Positions 42,976 through 51,623 of a DNA stretch of 64,000 nucleotides are shown piece by piece (position 1 is the first letter of the stretch; every line of letters starts with the position of its first letter). Under the pieces are notes generated by a model that was given only the letters and a program-made list of their open reading frames with translations, had not been told where the DNA came from and searched no databases. The DNA comes from Bradyrhizobium sp. 200 (GTDB taxonomy: Bacteria; Pseudomonadota; Alphaproteobacteria; Rhizobiales; Xanthobacteraceae). The DNA lies in contig NZ_CP064689.1 in NCBI RefSeq assembly GCF_023100945.1, positions 9,096,001 through 9,160,000 of the forward strand, given 5' to 3'. Both the position numbers and the translations under genes were made by a program.

Positions 42976-43221
42976 ATGTTCACGTTTGAAACGAGCGATC
43001 AGAAAGAAGTGCGGCGTTTGCGTATCGCCCAGTTCAACGGCAGGACCGCAACCGTGCGTGCGGCCGGATCGGCGATCACCGGTCACGTTCGATCGATCGT
43101 GGAAAACAAGTCGGGCGTTCCGGCGGCGTGGACCATCACGATCATCCCGGAAGAGCCCAGGCCTACGCTCGCGTTGCGGCCCGCGCCCCGCGCGCGCTCC
43201 TTCGTGGAAGACTTCTGCTGA
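42976..43221 (+). CDS. Small protein of unknown function under a motility box
   Basis: An 81-residue protein beginning MFTFETSDQKEVRRLRIAQF with a beta-rich middle (RTATVRAAGSAITGHVRSIVENKSG, AWTITIIPEE) and a short basic tail. AGGGAG lies 8 bases upstream of ATG 42976. No family is recognised. Motility box 5 in its promoter links it to the chemotaxis set. Confidence 0.6.
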   Translation: MFTFETSDQKEVRRLRIAQFNGRTATVRAAGSAITGHVRSIVENKSGVPAAWTITIIPEEPRPTLALRPAPRARSFVEDFC

Positions 43222-43333
43222 ACGGCAGAACGCGCGATCCCGCACGCCTCGCCCGGCGCACCCGCTTCCGGCACATCGACAGCTTGAAGCCGCGCCTTGA
43301 GCGGCGCATCGCAGGCATGATCTTCGGGAAAAA

Positions 43334-43954
43334 TCAGGCGGGCTGCAGCAGCGCCTTGCGAACCAGATCGGCGGTGTTGCGGGCGCCGAGCTTGCGCATG
43401 GCCTCGGCGCGATGGCTTTCGAATGTCCTCGGGCTGATATTCATCCGCAAGGCACCCTGCTTGTTTGAGCAACCTTCGCTGATCAGGCTGAGCACCTCGC
43501 GCTCGCGCTTGGTCAGCGGCCTCTGGCCGGACTCCGGCGCAAACATCAAGCCCGGCCTGCGGGCGCCATCCGCGGGGTGGCGGGCCTGCCCCTCGCTTGC
43601 CGGTCTGCAACCGGCATCGGAGGCCGACGCCGGATGATTGTCCGACATCTGCTTCACCAGAGCGCAGACGCGTTCGGTTTGCTGGAGCGCGTTCTCGATC
43701 ACCTGTTGCAGGTAGAGCCGGTTGCCGGGCACCTGCGAAAACTGGTGGCTGTGCTGCTTGATCTCATTCATGTAGAGCAGCAACGCCGTCAGGGGTCCGT
43801 TCAACTGCCGGGCAATCGCAGCGCTCGCCTCTTCCGCGGCACGCGAACGCGCGGCGGACAGTTGGACGATCTCAGGATTCTCTTCGAGAGGTGTGATGCT
43901 TTCCATCCACTTCGTGAAGTGCGAATCAACGGCGCGATGGTCTTGTCCTGACAT
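43334..43954 (-). CDS. LuxR-type regulator with a degenerate kinase-like N-terminal domain
   Basis: A 206-residue regulator. The C-terminal LuxR helix-turn-helix (about 145-203) is LTKREREVLSLISEGCSNKQGALRMNISPRTFESHRAEAMRKLGARNTADL, close to that of the FixJ-like protein at 30693. The N-terminal part, AIARQLNGPLTALLLYMNEIK then LQQVIENALQQTERVCALVKQM, looks like the dimerisation domain of FixL-type kinases (AHELNQPLxAI), but the phospho-His is Arg49 and no ATPase domain follows. No receiver is present. It may dimerise or contact a kinase through this domain. An inverted repeat lies 33 bp upstream. Confidence 0.8.
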   Translation of the reverse strand: MSGQDHRAVDSHFTKWMESITPLEENPEIVQLSAARSRAAEEASAAIARQLNGPLTALLLYMNEIKQHSHQFSQVPGNRLYLQQVIENALQQTERVCALVKQMSDNHPASASDAGCRPASEGQARHPADGARRPGLMFAPESGQRPLTKREREVLSLISEGCSNKQGALRMNISPRTFESHRAEAMRKLGARNTADLVRKALLQPA

Positions 43955-44379
43955 ATAACTATTTTATCGGCCTCACTCCTCTTTCATGGTTAATTTCTTA
44001 ACCAGTAAGAATACGGAGAATGCGATCACCTCGCCGTGCCGGCAGGCCGAAGCCGGCAAAAAACACCTCGAAATCCGACAATAATCGACGACTTTTGAAC
44101 GAAATGCGTGATCCGCAGGCAGATGCCGCAGCCCATCGGCCCCGTATTTTAACGGTTGATGCATTTGCTTTGTTAATAGATCTCAACCGACTCTATCCGA
44201 CTTTTCCGTGTTTCCCGGCACCCGAGCAGGCCGCTATAGCAACACGGCGGCGGTCCGCGCCGGCGTGCTCCCGCGCCACCGCCGAACGGCCGAGATCGTT
44301 TGATTGAACGAGGTGAGACCAGGACCGGCTGTCGTCGCAGCGATGGATCGGGGGCGACGCAGTCGTAAGCTGGTACGTG
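43955..44379. other. Intergenic region upstream of the LuxR gene
   Basis: It contains the TGGTTAA/TTAACCA palindrome near the LuxR start. Frames crossing the rest show no motif or ribosome site; I see no gene. Confidence 0.5.
43987..44004. promoter_or_regulatory. Inverted repeat TGGTTAA-TTTC-TTAACCA
   Basis: Perfect 7-bp arms, 33 bp upstream of the LuxR-type gene. It may be an autoregulatory operator. Confidence 0.45.
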
Positions 44380-44544
44380 ATGATGGGAATCGGACAGGTG
44401 GTGACGCTGCGGCTGCCGGCGTCGCGGTTGCGCGAAGTCAACCGCATTCTCGAGAACACCGCCTGGGGCGGCTACCGCACCGAGTTCCATCCGACCTACG
44501 ACTACAAGGCGATCGGCATCGCGGCGCACGATAAGGCGCAGTAG
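44380..44544 (+). CDS. Short protein of unknown function (54 residues)
   Basis: The frame from ATG 44380 reads MMGIGQVVTLRLPASRLREV, then NRILENTAWGGYRTEFHPTY and DYKAIGIAAHDKAQ. The codon choice is typical of the genome (GC-rich third positions) and the sequence looks like a folded protein, unlike the overlapping frames. A GTG at 44377 is an alternative start. No family is recognised. It is shorter than most gene-finding cut-offs. Confidence 0.5.
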   Translation: MMGIGQVVTLRLPASRLREVNRILENTAWGGYRTEFHPTYDYKAIGIAAHDKAQ

Positions 44545-44592
44545 GGCGGCGCGGAACAGTTCCGATGAGAACGAGGGAATGATCCCGTGGGA

Positions 44593-44799
44593 TCAGCCAA
44601 GCCGGGAGATCTGTTCCTCGGTCACGACGCGCTCGATGTTCTCGGTCTTGCTCCTGATACGATAGCGCGGGCGGCCATCGGCTTCGATCGGCAGGCAGGT
44701 CACGATGGTGTAGACGCTGCGTTCCTTCGCCGTGGCGCGGCCCTGCGGACCCTGCTGCTGGTGATGAACGTCGTCATTGATCGCGAAGTTATGGGCCAT
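44593..44799 (-). CDS. Small protein of unknown function (68 residues)
   Basis: Read from ATG 44799: MAHNFAINDDVHHQQQGPQG, then a compact beta-rich part (ERSVYTIVTCLPIEADGRPRYRIRSKTENIERVVTEEQISRL). The RYRIRSKTEN...RVV pattern looks like a short barrel found in small rhizobial proteins, but I cannot name a family. The longer frame to 44853 adds a non-conserved leader. Confidence 0.6.
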   Translation of the reverse strand: MAHNFAINDDVHHQQQGPQGRATAKERSVYTIVTCLPIEADGRPRYRIRSKTENIERVVTEEQISRLG

Positions 44800-44899
44800 C
44801 GCCGGTCCTTCTGTTGAAAAAAGGCTTGTAATCTCCACGGCCCCGCAAGGCAACAGATCGTTCGGCGGATTTGACCGGGACGACCTCGGATTCGGCCCG

Positions 44900-45904
44900 T
44901 CAGGCCATCACGAGCGCCTTTCGCGAGGCCACCCGCGCGATCGATTTCTCTATTGCCGAACCGGACAAAATCTTACGACGCAGACCCTGTTCGATATATT
45001 CGGCGATACCGGCCATTTCCTGCTCCTGATCGAACAGGTTGTTGCCGATGCAGAGCATGTCCATGCCTGCCTTGATCGCGTGCAGGCTAGCCTCCCGCGT
45101 GCCCAGCGCCTTCTGCAATCCCTGCATCTGCATGTCGTCGGTGATCAAGAGCGTGTCCGGAAGGCGCTGGCGCAAACGGCCGAGCCCCGCCGCGGACAGC
45201 GTCATCGGGCGATCTTCGTCCCATTGCCTCACGATGGCATGACTGACCAGCACCGCATCGCCGAAGATGTTTGGCGCGAGCGAATAGAACAGCTCTTCCT
45301 GTTCATCGCGAAGCGCATCGGAGATATCCATGAACTCCTGATGCGAATCCACGATCGCGCCGCCGATGCCGGGGAAATGCTTCAGGCACAACCCGATGCG
45401 CTGCGCCCGCGCCACCTCGTTCGCCAGCAGCGCATTGGCTTCCACTTCCGCAATGTCGGCGGAGTAGGAGCGCTTGATCTTTCCAATGTTCGGATTATCG
45501 GGGTTGTAATCGACGTCGATGACAGGCGCGAAATCATAGTGGATGCCGAGCCGCCGCATCTCGGCAAAGCTTGCAGTGAGGATCGCGCGCTTCTCGACCA
45601 AAGCGAGGTGATTGAATTCCTTTGCGCTCGGTAGCGGCGCAAAGCCGCGGCCTTCCTTCAGCCGCCGCACCAGGCCGCCCTCCTGATCGATGAACACCAT
45701 CGGCGCGGACGGCAGCGCGGCAATTTCCCTGCAGAGGCGCAGCACCTGTTCCGGCGATTCGATGTTGTTGTCGTATCGTTGCGTCCGGCAGGAATAGTCG
45801 AACAGGATCACGCCGCCGAGGCCGTAGCGGGCGGCGAATTGCTTCAGCCAATCCGGAACGATCTTGCCGAAGAAGCCGAGGATGAAGAGTTCGCCGATGG
45901 GCAT
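44900..45904 (-). CDS. Glycoside hydrolase family 3, beta-N-acetylhexosaminidase (NagZ-like)
   Basis: A 334-residue enzyme that would release N-acetylglucosamine from muropeptides in cell-wall recycling. Motifs are VFIDQEGGLVRRL, DFAPVIDVDYNPDNPNIGKIKRSYS, CLKHFPGIGGAIVDSHQ and the nucleophile region LLITDDMQMQG. It lacks a signal peptide, so it is cytoplasmic like NagZ. ATG 45904 begins conserved sequence (MPIGELFILGFFGK). It stands alone and is divergent from the Sel1-exporter cluster. Confidence 0.85.
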   Translation of the reverse strand: MPIGELFILGFFGKIVPDWLKQFAARYGLGGVILFDYSCRTQRYDNNIESPEQVLRLCREIAALPSAPMVFIDQEGGLVRRLKEGRGFAPLPSAKEFNHLALVEKRAILTASFAEMRRLGIHYDFAPVIDVDYNPDNPNIGKIKRSYSADIAEVEANALLANEVARAQRIGLCLKHFPGIGGAIVDSHQEFMDISDALRDEQEELFYSLAPNIFGDAVLVSHAIVRQWDEDRPMTLSAAGLGRLRQRLPDTLLITDDMQMQGLQKALGTREASLHAIKAGMDMLCIGNNLFDQEQEMAGIAEYIEQGLRRKILSGSAIEKSIARVASRKALVMA

Positions 45905-46227
45905 CGTGCAGCTCCAGGCAGCAATCCTGCGAGGCGCGTCGGCGCCACGCCGGATGGCGGAGGTTTGGGAGAAAGCTTGAGCCAACTCACCCGGCCGCCG
46001 CAAGCTCGATATGTGATGCCCCGCACATTTGTCGGCGCGCAGGTGGGCTAGGTTTCAGTCCGCGGGAGGTGCTGTGGGGAGACTTGGTCCGCATCGGACG
46101 CCTCACTGGCACGAAATCACAAAGCTGAAGGCGTGTAGCAATGCGGCGCATCCCAAATTTCCGATCGATCGACCCGATCTCAAACCGATCATTGCGGCCA
46201 GGATTTCGTTGCGCGATTTCGCGGGCC

Positions 46228-46977
46228 ATGAAGCGGGCAATTGTCGTAACTGCTTGCTGCCTCGCTCTGCTGAGCGGCGCCCGCACGGCGCTTGCCGACG
46301 CCGCGTCCGACCGGGACATGGCCAATCGCTACGAGCAGGCGGCGCAAGCGGGCGATGATGATGCCCAGTTCTATCTTGGGGCACTTCATTCAGCAGGCGT
46401 CGGCCGTCCGCGTAGCGACGCGGAGGCATTTCGCTGGTTCTCGCGCGCTGCCGATCAGGGGCACGCCCACGCCATGCTGATCGTTGCCGGCCTCTACGCC
46501 AGCGGACGCGGCGTCACGAAGGACAATGTGAAGGCCTATAGCTGGGCCTACATCGTCACTTCGGCGAGCAAACTCGACGAGGACCGCAACGGCGCGCGGC
46601 AACTGATGTCGCTGCTGATGAAGAAGATGACGAGCGACGAGATCGGCCGTGCCGTGGTGGCCGCAAGAGCCTGGCGCGCCGTTCGGACTGCTGGCGCGGC
46701 CAAGGCTCCGAGTATTGAAAGAGCTGTAGAACAGGATCAACCCGTGTCCGCTGCGCCCCCACCTGCTCCCGCGGTCGTGCAGCCGGCGCCCGCGGCCTCG
46801 GCGGCGCCTGCCGTCTCGCAGCCGGCAGTCTCGCAACCGGCGCCATCCAACGTCACGGCATTGCCGGCATCTCCCAGGGCCCCGTCGGCACCTTCGACGA
46901 AGAGCGCAAAGCGAGATGATGCTCGCGATCTGCTCGACCAGGTTCCACCAAACCTGCGCAAGCGATTTGGCTTCTGA
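46228..46977 (+). CDS. Secreted Sel1-repeat protein
   Basis: A 249-residue protein with a signal peptide (MKRAIVVTACCLALLSGARTALA). Two Sel1 repeats follow (DAQFYLGALHSAGVGRPRSDAEAFRWFSRAADQG; HAMLIVAGLYASGRGVTKDNVKAYSWAYIVTSA). The C-terminal third is Pro/Ala/Ser-rich with low complexity. It ends 16 bases before the exporter adaptor gene, so it is likely co-transcribed. Sel1 proteins act as protein-binding scaffolds, here in the periplasm. Confidence 0.8.
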   Translation: MKRAIVVTACCLALLSGARTALADAASDRDMANRYEQAAQAGDDDAQFYLGALHSAGVGRPRSDAEAFRWFSRAADQGHAHAMLIVAGLYASGRGVTKDNVKAYSWAYIVTSASKLDEDRNGARQLMSLLMKKMTSDEIGRAVVAARAWRAVRTAGAAKAPSIERAVEQDQPVSAAPPPAPAVVQPAPAASAAPAVSQPAVSQPAPSNVTALPASPRAPSAPSTKSAKRDDARDLLDQVPPNLRKRFGF

Positions 46978-46993
46978 TTTAAGGGGACGCACC

Positions 46994-48199
46994 ATGAAAT
47001 TGCAGCATCTCGTCGCAACCGGAATTCTGGCCATCACAGCGGCAGGGGCCGGCTATTACGCCTACTCCCATTTGCTTCATCCGCCGCTGGTGACCACCAG
47101 CATTGCGAGCCTCGCGCCGGTTTCCGAAGCCGTTTACGGAACGGGCACTGTCGAGCCCGAGCGCTGGGCCAAGGTCGTGCCGCTGCAGCGCCGCCGGCTG
47201 GTCGAGCTTTGCCGATGCGAGGGACAGGTGGTCAAGAGCGGCCAGATCCTCGCCCGCCAGGACGACGCCGAGGAGCGCAGCGCGCTGGAGCAGATGGAAA
47301 TCAATCGGGGCCAGCTCGAACGTGACCTGACGCGCGCCGAGAAGGATCGCGACAAGAACGACGCCACGCGCACCGAATACGAGCAGCGCTGGACCAAGCT
47401 CGAGGAAGCCAAATCGCGGATCGCCGCGCAGAAGGTACGGCTCGACTCGCTGCTGCTGAGAGCTCCGCTCGACGGCATGGTACTGCGGCGCGACAGCGAG
47501 GTCGGCGAGATCGCCGGTCCCACCGACGTCCTGTTCTGGGTGGGACCGCCGGCTCCGATGCAGGTCGTTGCCGAAATCAATGAGGAGGAGATCAACCGCA
47601 TCGCTTCCGGCCAGAAGGCTCTTCTGCGAAGCGAGGCGTTTCCCGGAAGGGCCCTGCGCGCCACGGTCTCCCAGATCACGCCCAAGGGCGACCCGACCCG
47701 AAAGACCTTCCGCGTCTATTTGCGGCTGCCACAGGATACGCCGCTGCGGATTGGCATGTCAGTCGAGGTCAATATCGTCTTCCGCGAGAAGCCGGCGGCC
47801 ATCGTCGTGCCGGCAGAAGCCGTCGCAGGCGATTCGGTTCAGATGGTCGATGACGGCCGGATCAGGCGCGTGGCCGTAACGGTCGGCATCCGCGGCAGCC
47901 GCAACATCGAGATCATCGGCGACGTATCCAAAGGCACCCCCGTGCTTTCGCCCGCACGCGTCGATCTCGCTGACGGCGCCAGGATTCGGATCGACAACAG
48001 CCTGACCAGAGCTGTGGAACCCGCGGCCGCGAGTGAACCGGCCGATCAGCCCGGCGCAACGCCCGAAGCTGCCGTGGTCGCCGCGGCCGCCACGGCGCCT
48101 TCGGATCCCGACGATGCGGTGATTTCGGCAGCCATGACTGCCCACATCGATTCCGTCGTCAATGACGCGCGTCGCAACCTCATCAGCAACAGCCGGTAA
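46994..48199 (+). CDS. Membrane fusion protein of a DevBCA/MacAB-like ABC exporter
   Basis: A 401-residue adaptor with an N-terminal membrane anchor (LVATGILAITAAGAGYYAY). The lipoyl half-motifs are VVPLQRRRLVELCRCEGQVVKSGQILARQDD and LLLRAPLDGMVLRRDSEVGEI around a coiled coil. The barrel follows (MQVVAEINEEEINRIASGQKALL). A long Ala/Pro-rich C-terminal tail is unusual. Five bases separate it from the permease gene. The gene order adaptor-permease-ATPase is that of DevBCA. Confidence 0.87.
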   Translation: MKLQHLVATGILAITAAGAGYYAYSHLLHPPLVTTSIASLAPVSEAVYGTGTVEPERWAKVVPLQRRRLVELCRCEGQVVKSGQILARQDDAEERSALEQMEINRGQLERDLTRAEKDRDKNDATRTEYEQRWTKLEEAKSRIAAQKVRLDSLLLRAPLDGMVLRRDSEVGEIAGPTDVLFWVGPPAPMQVVAEINEEEINRIASGQKALLRSEAFPGRALRATVSQITPKGDPTRKTFRVYLRLPQDTPLRIGMSVEVNIVFREKPAAIVVPAEAVAGDSVQMVDDGRIRRVAVTVGIRGSRNIEIIGDVSKGTPVLSPARVDLADGARIRIDNSLTRAVEPAAASEPADQPGATPEAAVVAAAATAPSDPDDAVISAAMTAHIDSVVNDARRNLISNSR

Positions 48200-48204
48200 C
48201 CGCC

Positions 48205-49443
48205 GTGAAACTTCTTTTCAGCATTGCATGGACCCACGTCAGCTCCCGGGTGCGGCAGACCCTTGTGGGTATGGCTGGCGTGTCCATGGGCGTCGGCTTC
48301 ACCATCATGATGGCGGGCCTGATGCAGGGTTCGCAGATCGACTTCCTGCGGCAGCTCGTCGACACCATGCCGCATATCACGGTCGAGGATGAGCGGCGCT
48401 CGGTGCCGACGCAGCCCGCCGAGCAGGAATATGCGGCGGTCCAGATGTCCGACATCGCCAATGTCGGCAAACGTCCCGGGATCAAATATTCGGAATCGGT
48501 GATGAGCTCGCTGCGCTCCTGGATACCTGGAGACGTTGCTCCCTCGGCGAAGACCACCGCGATCATCAATCACGGCGGCGCACGCATCGGCATCACCTTG
48601 AGCGGCATCGACCCCCGCCGTGAGGTTCTGGTCTCGAAACTCGCCTCGCAAATGCGTGAGGGAAAGCTCGACGACCTTTCACGTGCGCCGAACGGCATCA
48701 TCATGGGCGAGGCCCTGGCCGAAAAGCTCGGCGTGAAAACCGGCAATACCGTCCTCCTGGTCGGCGGCCAGGGCGTCCAACTGAATTCGACGGTGGCCGG
48801 GCTGTATCGCTCCGGCTTGAAGCGCGTCGATGAGAGCCAGATCTATTCGCTGATGGGGCCGGCGCAGATCATGATGGGGCAAGGCGGGGTCGTCAACCAG
48901 CTCCGGCTGCGGTTGAACGATCCCATGTTGGCGCAAAAGGTCGCGGCCCAGGTCGAGGCGCAGACCGGCTACAAGTCGGTGTCGTGGCAGGAAGCCAATG
49001 CCGACTTGCTGTCATCCTTTACCGTGCGCGATTTCATCGTGCTCACCGTGATGGGCGCGATGCTGCTGACGTCGTCCTTTGCCACCTACAACATCATCTC
49101 GACGATCACCCACGAGAAGCGCCAGGACATCGCGATCATGAAATCGTTGGGCATGCGCGAGTATGCGGTGCGACGGATTTTCATTATCGAAGCCGCCATC
49201 ATCGGTTTGGTCGGCATCCTGTTCGGGTGGATCCTCGGTTATCTGCTCTGCTACGGCTGGTCGAAGATCACGATCTTCAATCCGCTGACGGGTTCGACCG
49301 TTCCGCTGCAGATCTACTACTCGCTGACGCACTATCTGATCGCTGGCGGCATATCACTTGTCTGCTGCGCTGGGGCGGCCTATTTCCCGGCGCGCAAGGC
49401 AACCTGTGTTCATCCAGTTGAAATCATCCGGGGAGCATCATGA
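48205..49443 (+). CDS. ABC exporter permease, FtsX/MacB/LolC fold
   Basis: A 412-residue inner-membrane protein with the four-helix FtsX-type layout: one N-terminal helix (about 15-40), a periplasmic domain (about 45-265) and three C-terminal helices (FIVLTVMGAMLLTSSFATYN, AAIIGLVGILFGWILGYLLCY, YLIAGGISLVCCAGAAYFPA). The coupling loop HEKRQDIAIMKSLGM is typical. Its stop overlaps the ATPase start as ATGA. It works with the adaptor and ATPase to move a lipid, peptide or glycolipid across the envelope. Confidence 0.88.
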   Translation: MKLLFSIAWTHVSSRVRQTLVGMAGVSMGVGFTIMMAGLMQGSQIDFLRQLVDTMPHITVEDERRSVPTQPAEQEYAAVQMSDIANVGKRPGIKYSESVMSSLRSWIPGDVAPSAKTTAIINHGGARIGITLSGIDPRREVLVSKLASQMREGKLDDLSRAPNGIIMGEALAEKLGVKTGNTVLLVGGQGVQLNSTVAGLYRSGLKRVDESQIYSLMGPAQIMMGQGGVVNQLRLRLNDPMLAQKVAAQVEAQTGYKSVSWQEANADLLSSFTVRDFIVLTVMGAMLLTSSFATYNIISTITHEKRQDIAIMKSLGMREYAVRRIFIIEAAIIGLVGILFGWILGYLLCYGWSKITIFNPLTGSTVPLQIYYSLTHYLIAGGISLVCCAGAAYFPARKATCVHPVEIIRGAS

Positions 49444-50159
49444 CCGAGGTCGCTTTGCAGGCGGTGGAGCTGGTTCGCCGCATCGAGGGCGCTGTTTCGC
49501 ACACCCTCGTCAACGGTATCGATCTGGCGGTGAACAAGGGCGAATTCGTCGCCATCACCGGGCCGTCGGGATCGGGCAAATCGTCGCTGCTCTATCTCCT
49601 GGGCCTGCTCGATGCGCCCAGCGAGGGCGAGGTCATGATCTGCGGTCAGCCGACATCGAAATTGTCGGAATCGGACCGGGCCGATGTTCGCCTGACCAAA
49701 TGCGGCTTCGTGTTCCAGTTCCATTTCCTGCTGCCGGAGTTCACCTCGCTCGACAATGTGCTGCTGCCGATGCGCGCCGCGGGCAAGATGGCTGAAGCTG
49801 AGATGCGCGAACGCGGCCTTGCTCTCTTGGGCTCGCTCGGGCTTGCCGAGCACGCCAACAAGCGTCCCAGCCAGCTCTCCGGCGGCCAGCGCCAGCGCGT
49901 CGCCATCGCCCGCGCGCTCGCCAACCGCCCCGAGATCATCGTCGCCGACGAACCGACCGGCGCCCTCGATACGGCATCGACCGAACAGGTGTTCTCGATC
50001 CTCCGCGACATCGCGGACCAGGGCCAGACCGTGGTCGTGGTGACCCACGATCCAGCGCTCGCCGCCCGCGCCGACCGCCGCATCCACATCGTCGACGGCA
50101 AGATCGCGGAGATTAAAGGGCGGGGCGAAGGTGAGCTGGAGCGAGAGATGGCAATCTAA
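49440..50159 (+). CDS. ABC exporter ATPase, LolD/MacB/DevA type
   Basis: A 239-residue ATPase. Walker A is GPSGSGKSSLLYLLGLLD, signature LSGGQRQRVAIARAL, Walker B IIVADEPTGALD, switch His in VTHDPALA. The Q-loop FVFQFHFLLPEFTSLDNVLLP fits the LolD/MacB group. It is translationally coupled to the permease at 48205. Confidence 0.9.
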   Translation: MTEVALQAVELVRRIEGAVSHTLVNGIDLAVNKGEFVAITGPSGSGKSSLLYLLGLLDAPSEGEVMICGQPTSKLSESDRADVRLTKCGFVFQFHFLLPEFTSLDNVLLPMRAAGKMAEAEMRERGLALLGSLGLAEHANKRPSQLSGGQRQRVAIARALANRPEIIVADEPTGALDTASTEQVFSILRDIADQGQTVVVVTHDPALAARADRRIHIVDGKIAEIKGRGEGELEREMAI

Positions 50160-50348
50160 TCAGAAGTTGGCGGCGAAATGCTTCGTCGCGCATCCTTGAT
50201 CTCGTCTGCCGAAGAGCATACGGTTCTGCCATGATGTTCATGTCCACATTCTTCCCGCTGATCTGAACGACCCAATTCGTTGCGGTGCATCCGCGCCGAT
50301 CAGATCAACATGGCTCCGCTCACGCGGTGGCCGAACGGGAAATGTGTA

Positions 50349-51137
50349 ATGCCTAAGACCGAGCACGTCGACCTGACCTCCGGTCAGGTCCAGAGCTTCA
50401 TTGACAACGGCTTCGTCAAAATCGAAAACGCCTTCAGCACCGGCCTTGCAAGGCAATGCAGGGACGAGCTTTGGTCTGATATTGGCCTGTCGCCAGACAG
50501 CCCCGAAAGCTGGATTCGACCGGTGATTCGGGTAGCGTCCAAGTCTTCGCCTCCATTCGTTGAAGCCGCCAACACGCCGCGACTGCACAAAGCCTACGAT
50601 CAACTCGTCGGCGTGGACCGCTGGCTTGCGCCCAAAGGCCTCGGAACCTTTCCGATCCGCTTTCCCTCGCCAGAATCCCCGGGCGATGATGGCTGGCATG
50701 TGGACATGAGTTTTGGCGACAGTCCGGACTTCATGGAATGGCGGGCCAACGTGAAGAGCAGCGGACGGCTATTGCTGATGCTGTTTCTGTTGTCGGATGT
50801 TGGACCCGACGATGCGCCCACGAAGATACGAAAAGGTTCACATGCCACGATTGCACGGGAGTTGCTGCCATATGGCGACGCGGGGGCGACGCTCAGGCAG
50901 CTCTCTGCCCATGGCTACGCCTCAACGGAAGATTGCGAAATTGAACTGGCGACTGGTGCGACAGGTACCGTCTACCTGTGCCACCCATTCCTGGTTCATG
51001 CTGCGCAACTTCATCGCGGAGAACGGCCTCGCTTCATGGCACAGCCGCCGCTGCTGTCAAAAGCCGAGTTTGATCCGGCGCTGCCGCCATCGCCGGTTCA
51101 ACTCGCCATCCGTCAGGCGTGCGGGCTGATGTTCTGA
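50349..51137 (+). CDS. Phytanoyl-CoA dioxygenase (PhyH)-family oxygenase
   Basis: A 262-residue Fe(II)/2-oxoglutarate-dependent oxygenase-like protein. The metal ligands are His117 and Asp119 in DDGWHVDMSF and a distal His (HPFLVHAAQLHRGERPRFM, probably His217), with Arg nearby to bind 2-oxoglutarate. The substrate is unknown. ATG 50349 begins the conserved part; the frame from 50280 adds 23 residues. It lies just outside the left tRNA-like repeat of the accessory region. Confidence 0.78.
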   Translation: MPKTEHVDLTSGQVQSFIDNGFVKIENAFSTGLARQCRDELWSDIGLSPDSPESWIRPVIRVASKSSPPFVEAANTPRLHKAYDQLVGVDRWLAPKGLGTFPIRFPSPESPGDDGWHVDMSFGDSPDFMEWRANVKSSGRLLLMLFLLSDVGPDDAPTKIRKGSHATIARELLPYGDAGATLRQLSAHGYASTEDCEIELATGATGTVYLCHPFLVHAAQLHRGERPRFMAQPPLLSKAEFDPALPPSPVQLAIRQACGLMF

Positions 51138-51199
51138 AGCCGGAAAAGGAGGTCGTCGGTACCTCCGCTGAGCAACCGAAAGATCTTCGAGTCAGAAGC

Positions 51200-51219
51200 T
51201 GGCGGAGAGGGAGGGATTC
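51200..51219 (-). repeat. tRNA-Ser 3'-end fragment, candidate left attachment site
   Basis: TGGCGGAGAGGGAGGGATTC is the complement of a bacterial tRNA-Ser 3' end (T-arm half, acceptor strand, G discriminator and CCA). The rest of the tRNA is absent. Its first 14 bases recur at 62218-62231. Confidence 0.5.
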
Positions 51220-51243
51220 TGAGTTCCTCTCCGCGGACCACCA

Positions 51244-51623
51244 TCAACCCTGTTCCAATTCCCCGGTAAACCTATCTCGTCCCTTCCAATACGGGCATTG
51301 GGGACAAGACTCGCCCATCGGATAGTCGATTCCTTCTTCGTGAGGACAGCCCATGATCCCATCCGCCATCGCTACCGACCGTGCCGAATGCTGGCGCAGA
51401 TACGCGGCGATCTCGACAAGAATGGCTTTGTCCGTCCGCACGTCGCCAGCTTCCGAAAACCAGCGGTGCAGCTCGGGCCCTCATATGGAATCACAGACAC
51501 GGCAACTTTCGAAGCGCGCCGGTTGTCAGGACCATAGAAGGCGATCGTGCCAACGGGATAACCGCGCATTCCTTGCTTGGTTTTCTTCCTGAGCCATTTG
51601 TCCGGCTGCGGTCCAATCTTCAT
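51244..51623 (-). pseudogene. Frameshifted small conserved-looking gene
   Basis: The first half reads from ATG 51623: MKIGPQPDKWLRKKTKQGMR then GYPVGTIAFYGPDNRRASKV up to VIPYEGP. The second half is in another frame: ELHRWFSEAGDVRTDKAILV, then VEIAAYLRQHSARSVAMADG and GCPHEEGIDYPMGESCPQCP to the stop at 51244. A single missing base near 51474-51477 joins them into one protein of about 126 residues with a C-terminal CPxE...CPQCP cysteine motif. It is either a real frameshift or a sequencing error. I cannot name the family. Confidence 0.7.

Noticed and set aside
43973..44186. Short minus-strand frames before the LuxR gene
   Set aside because: No ribosome site or motif, and they cover the palindrome that looks regulatory.
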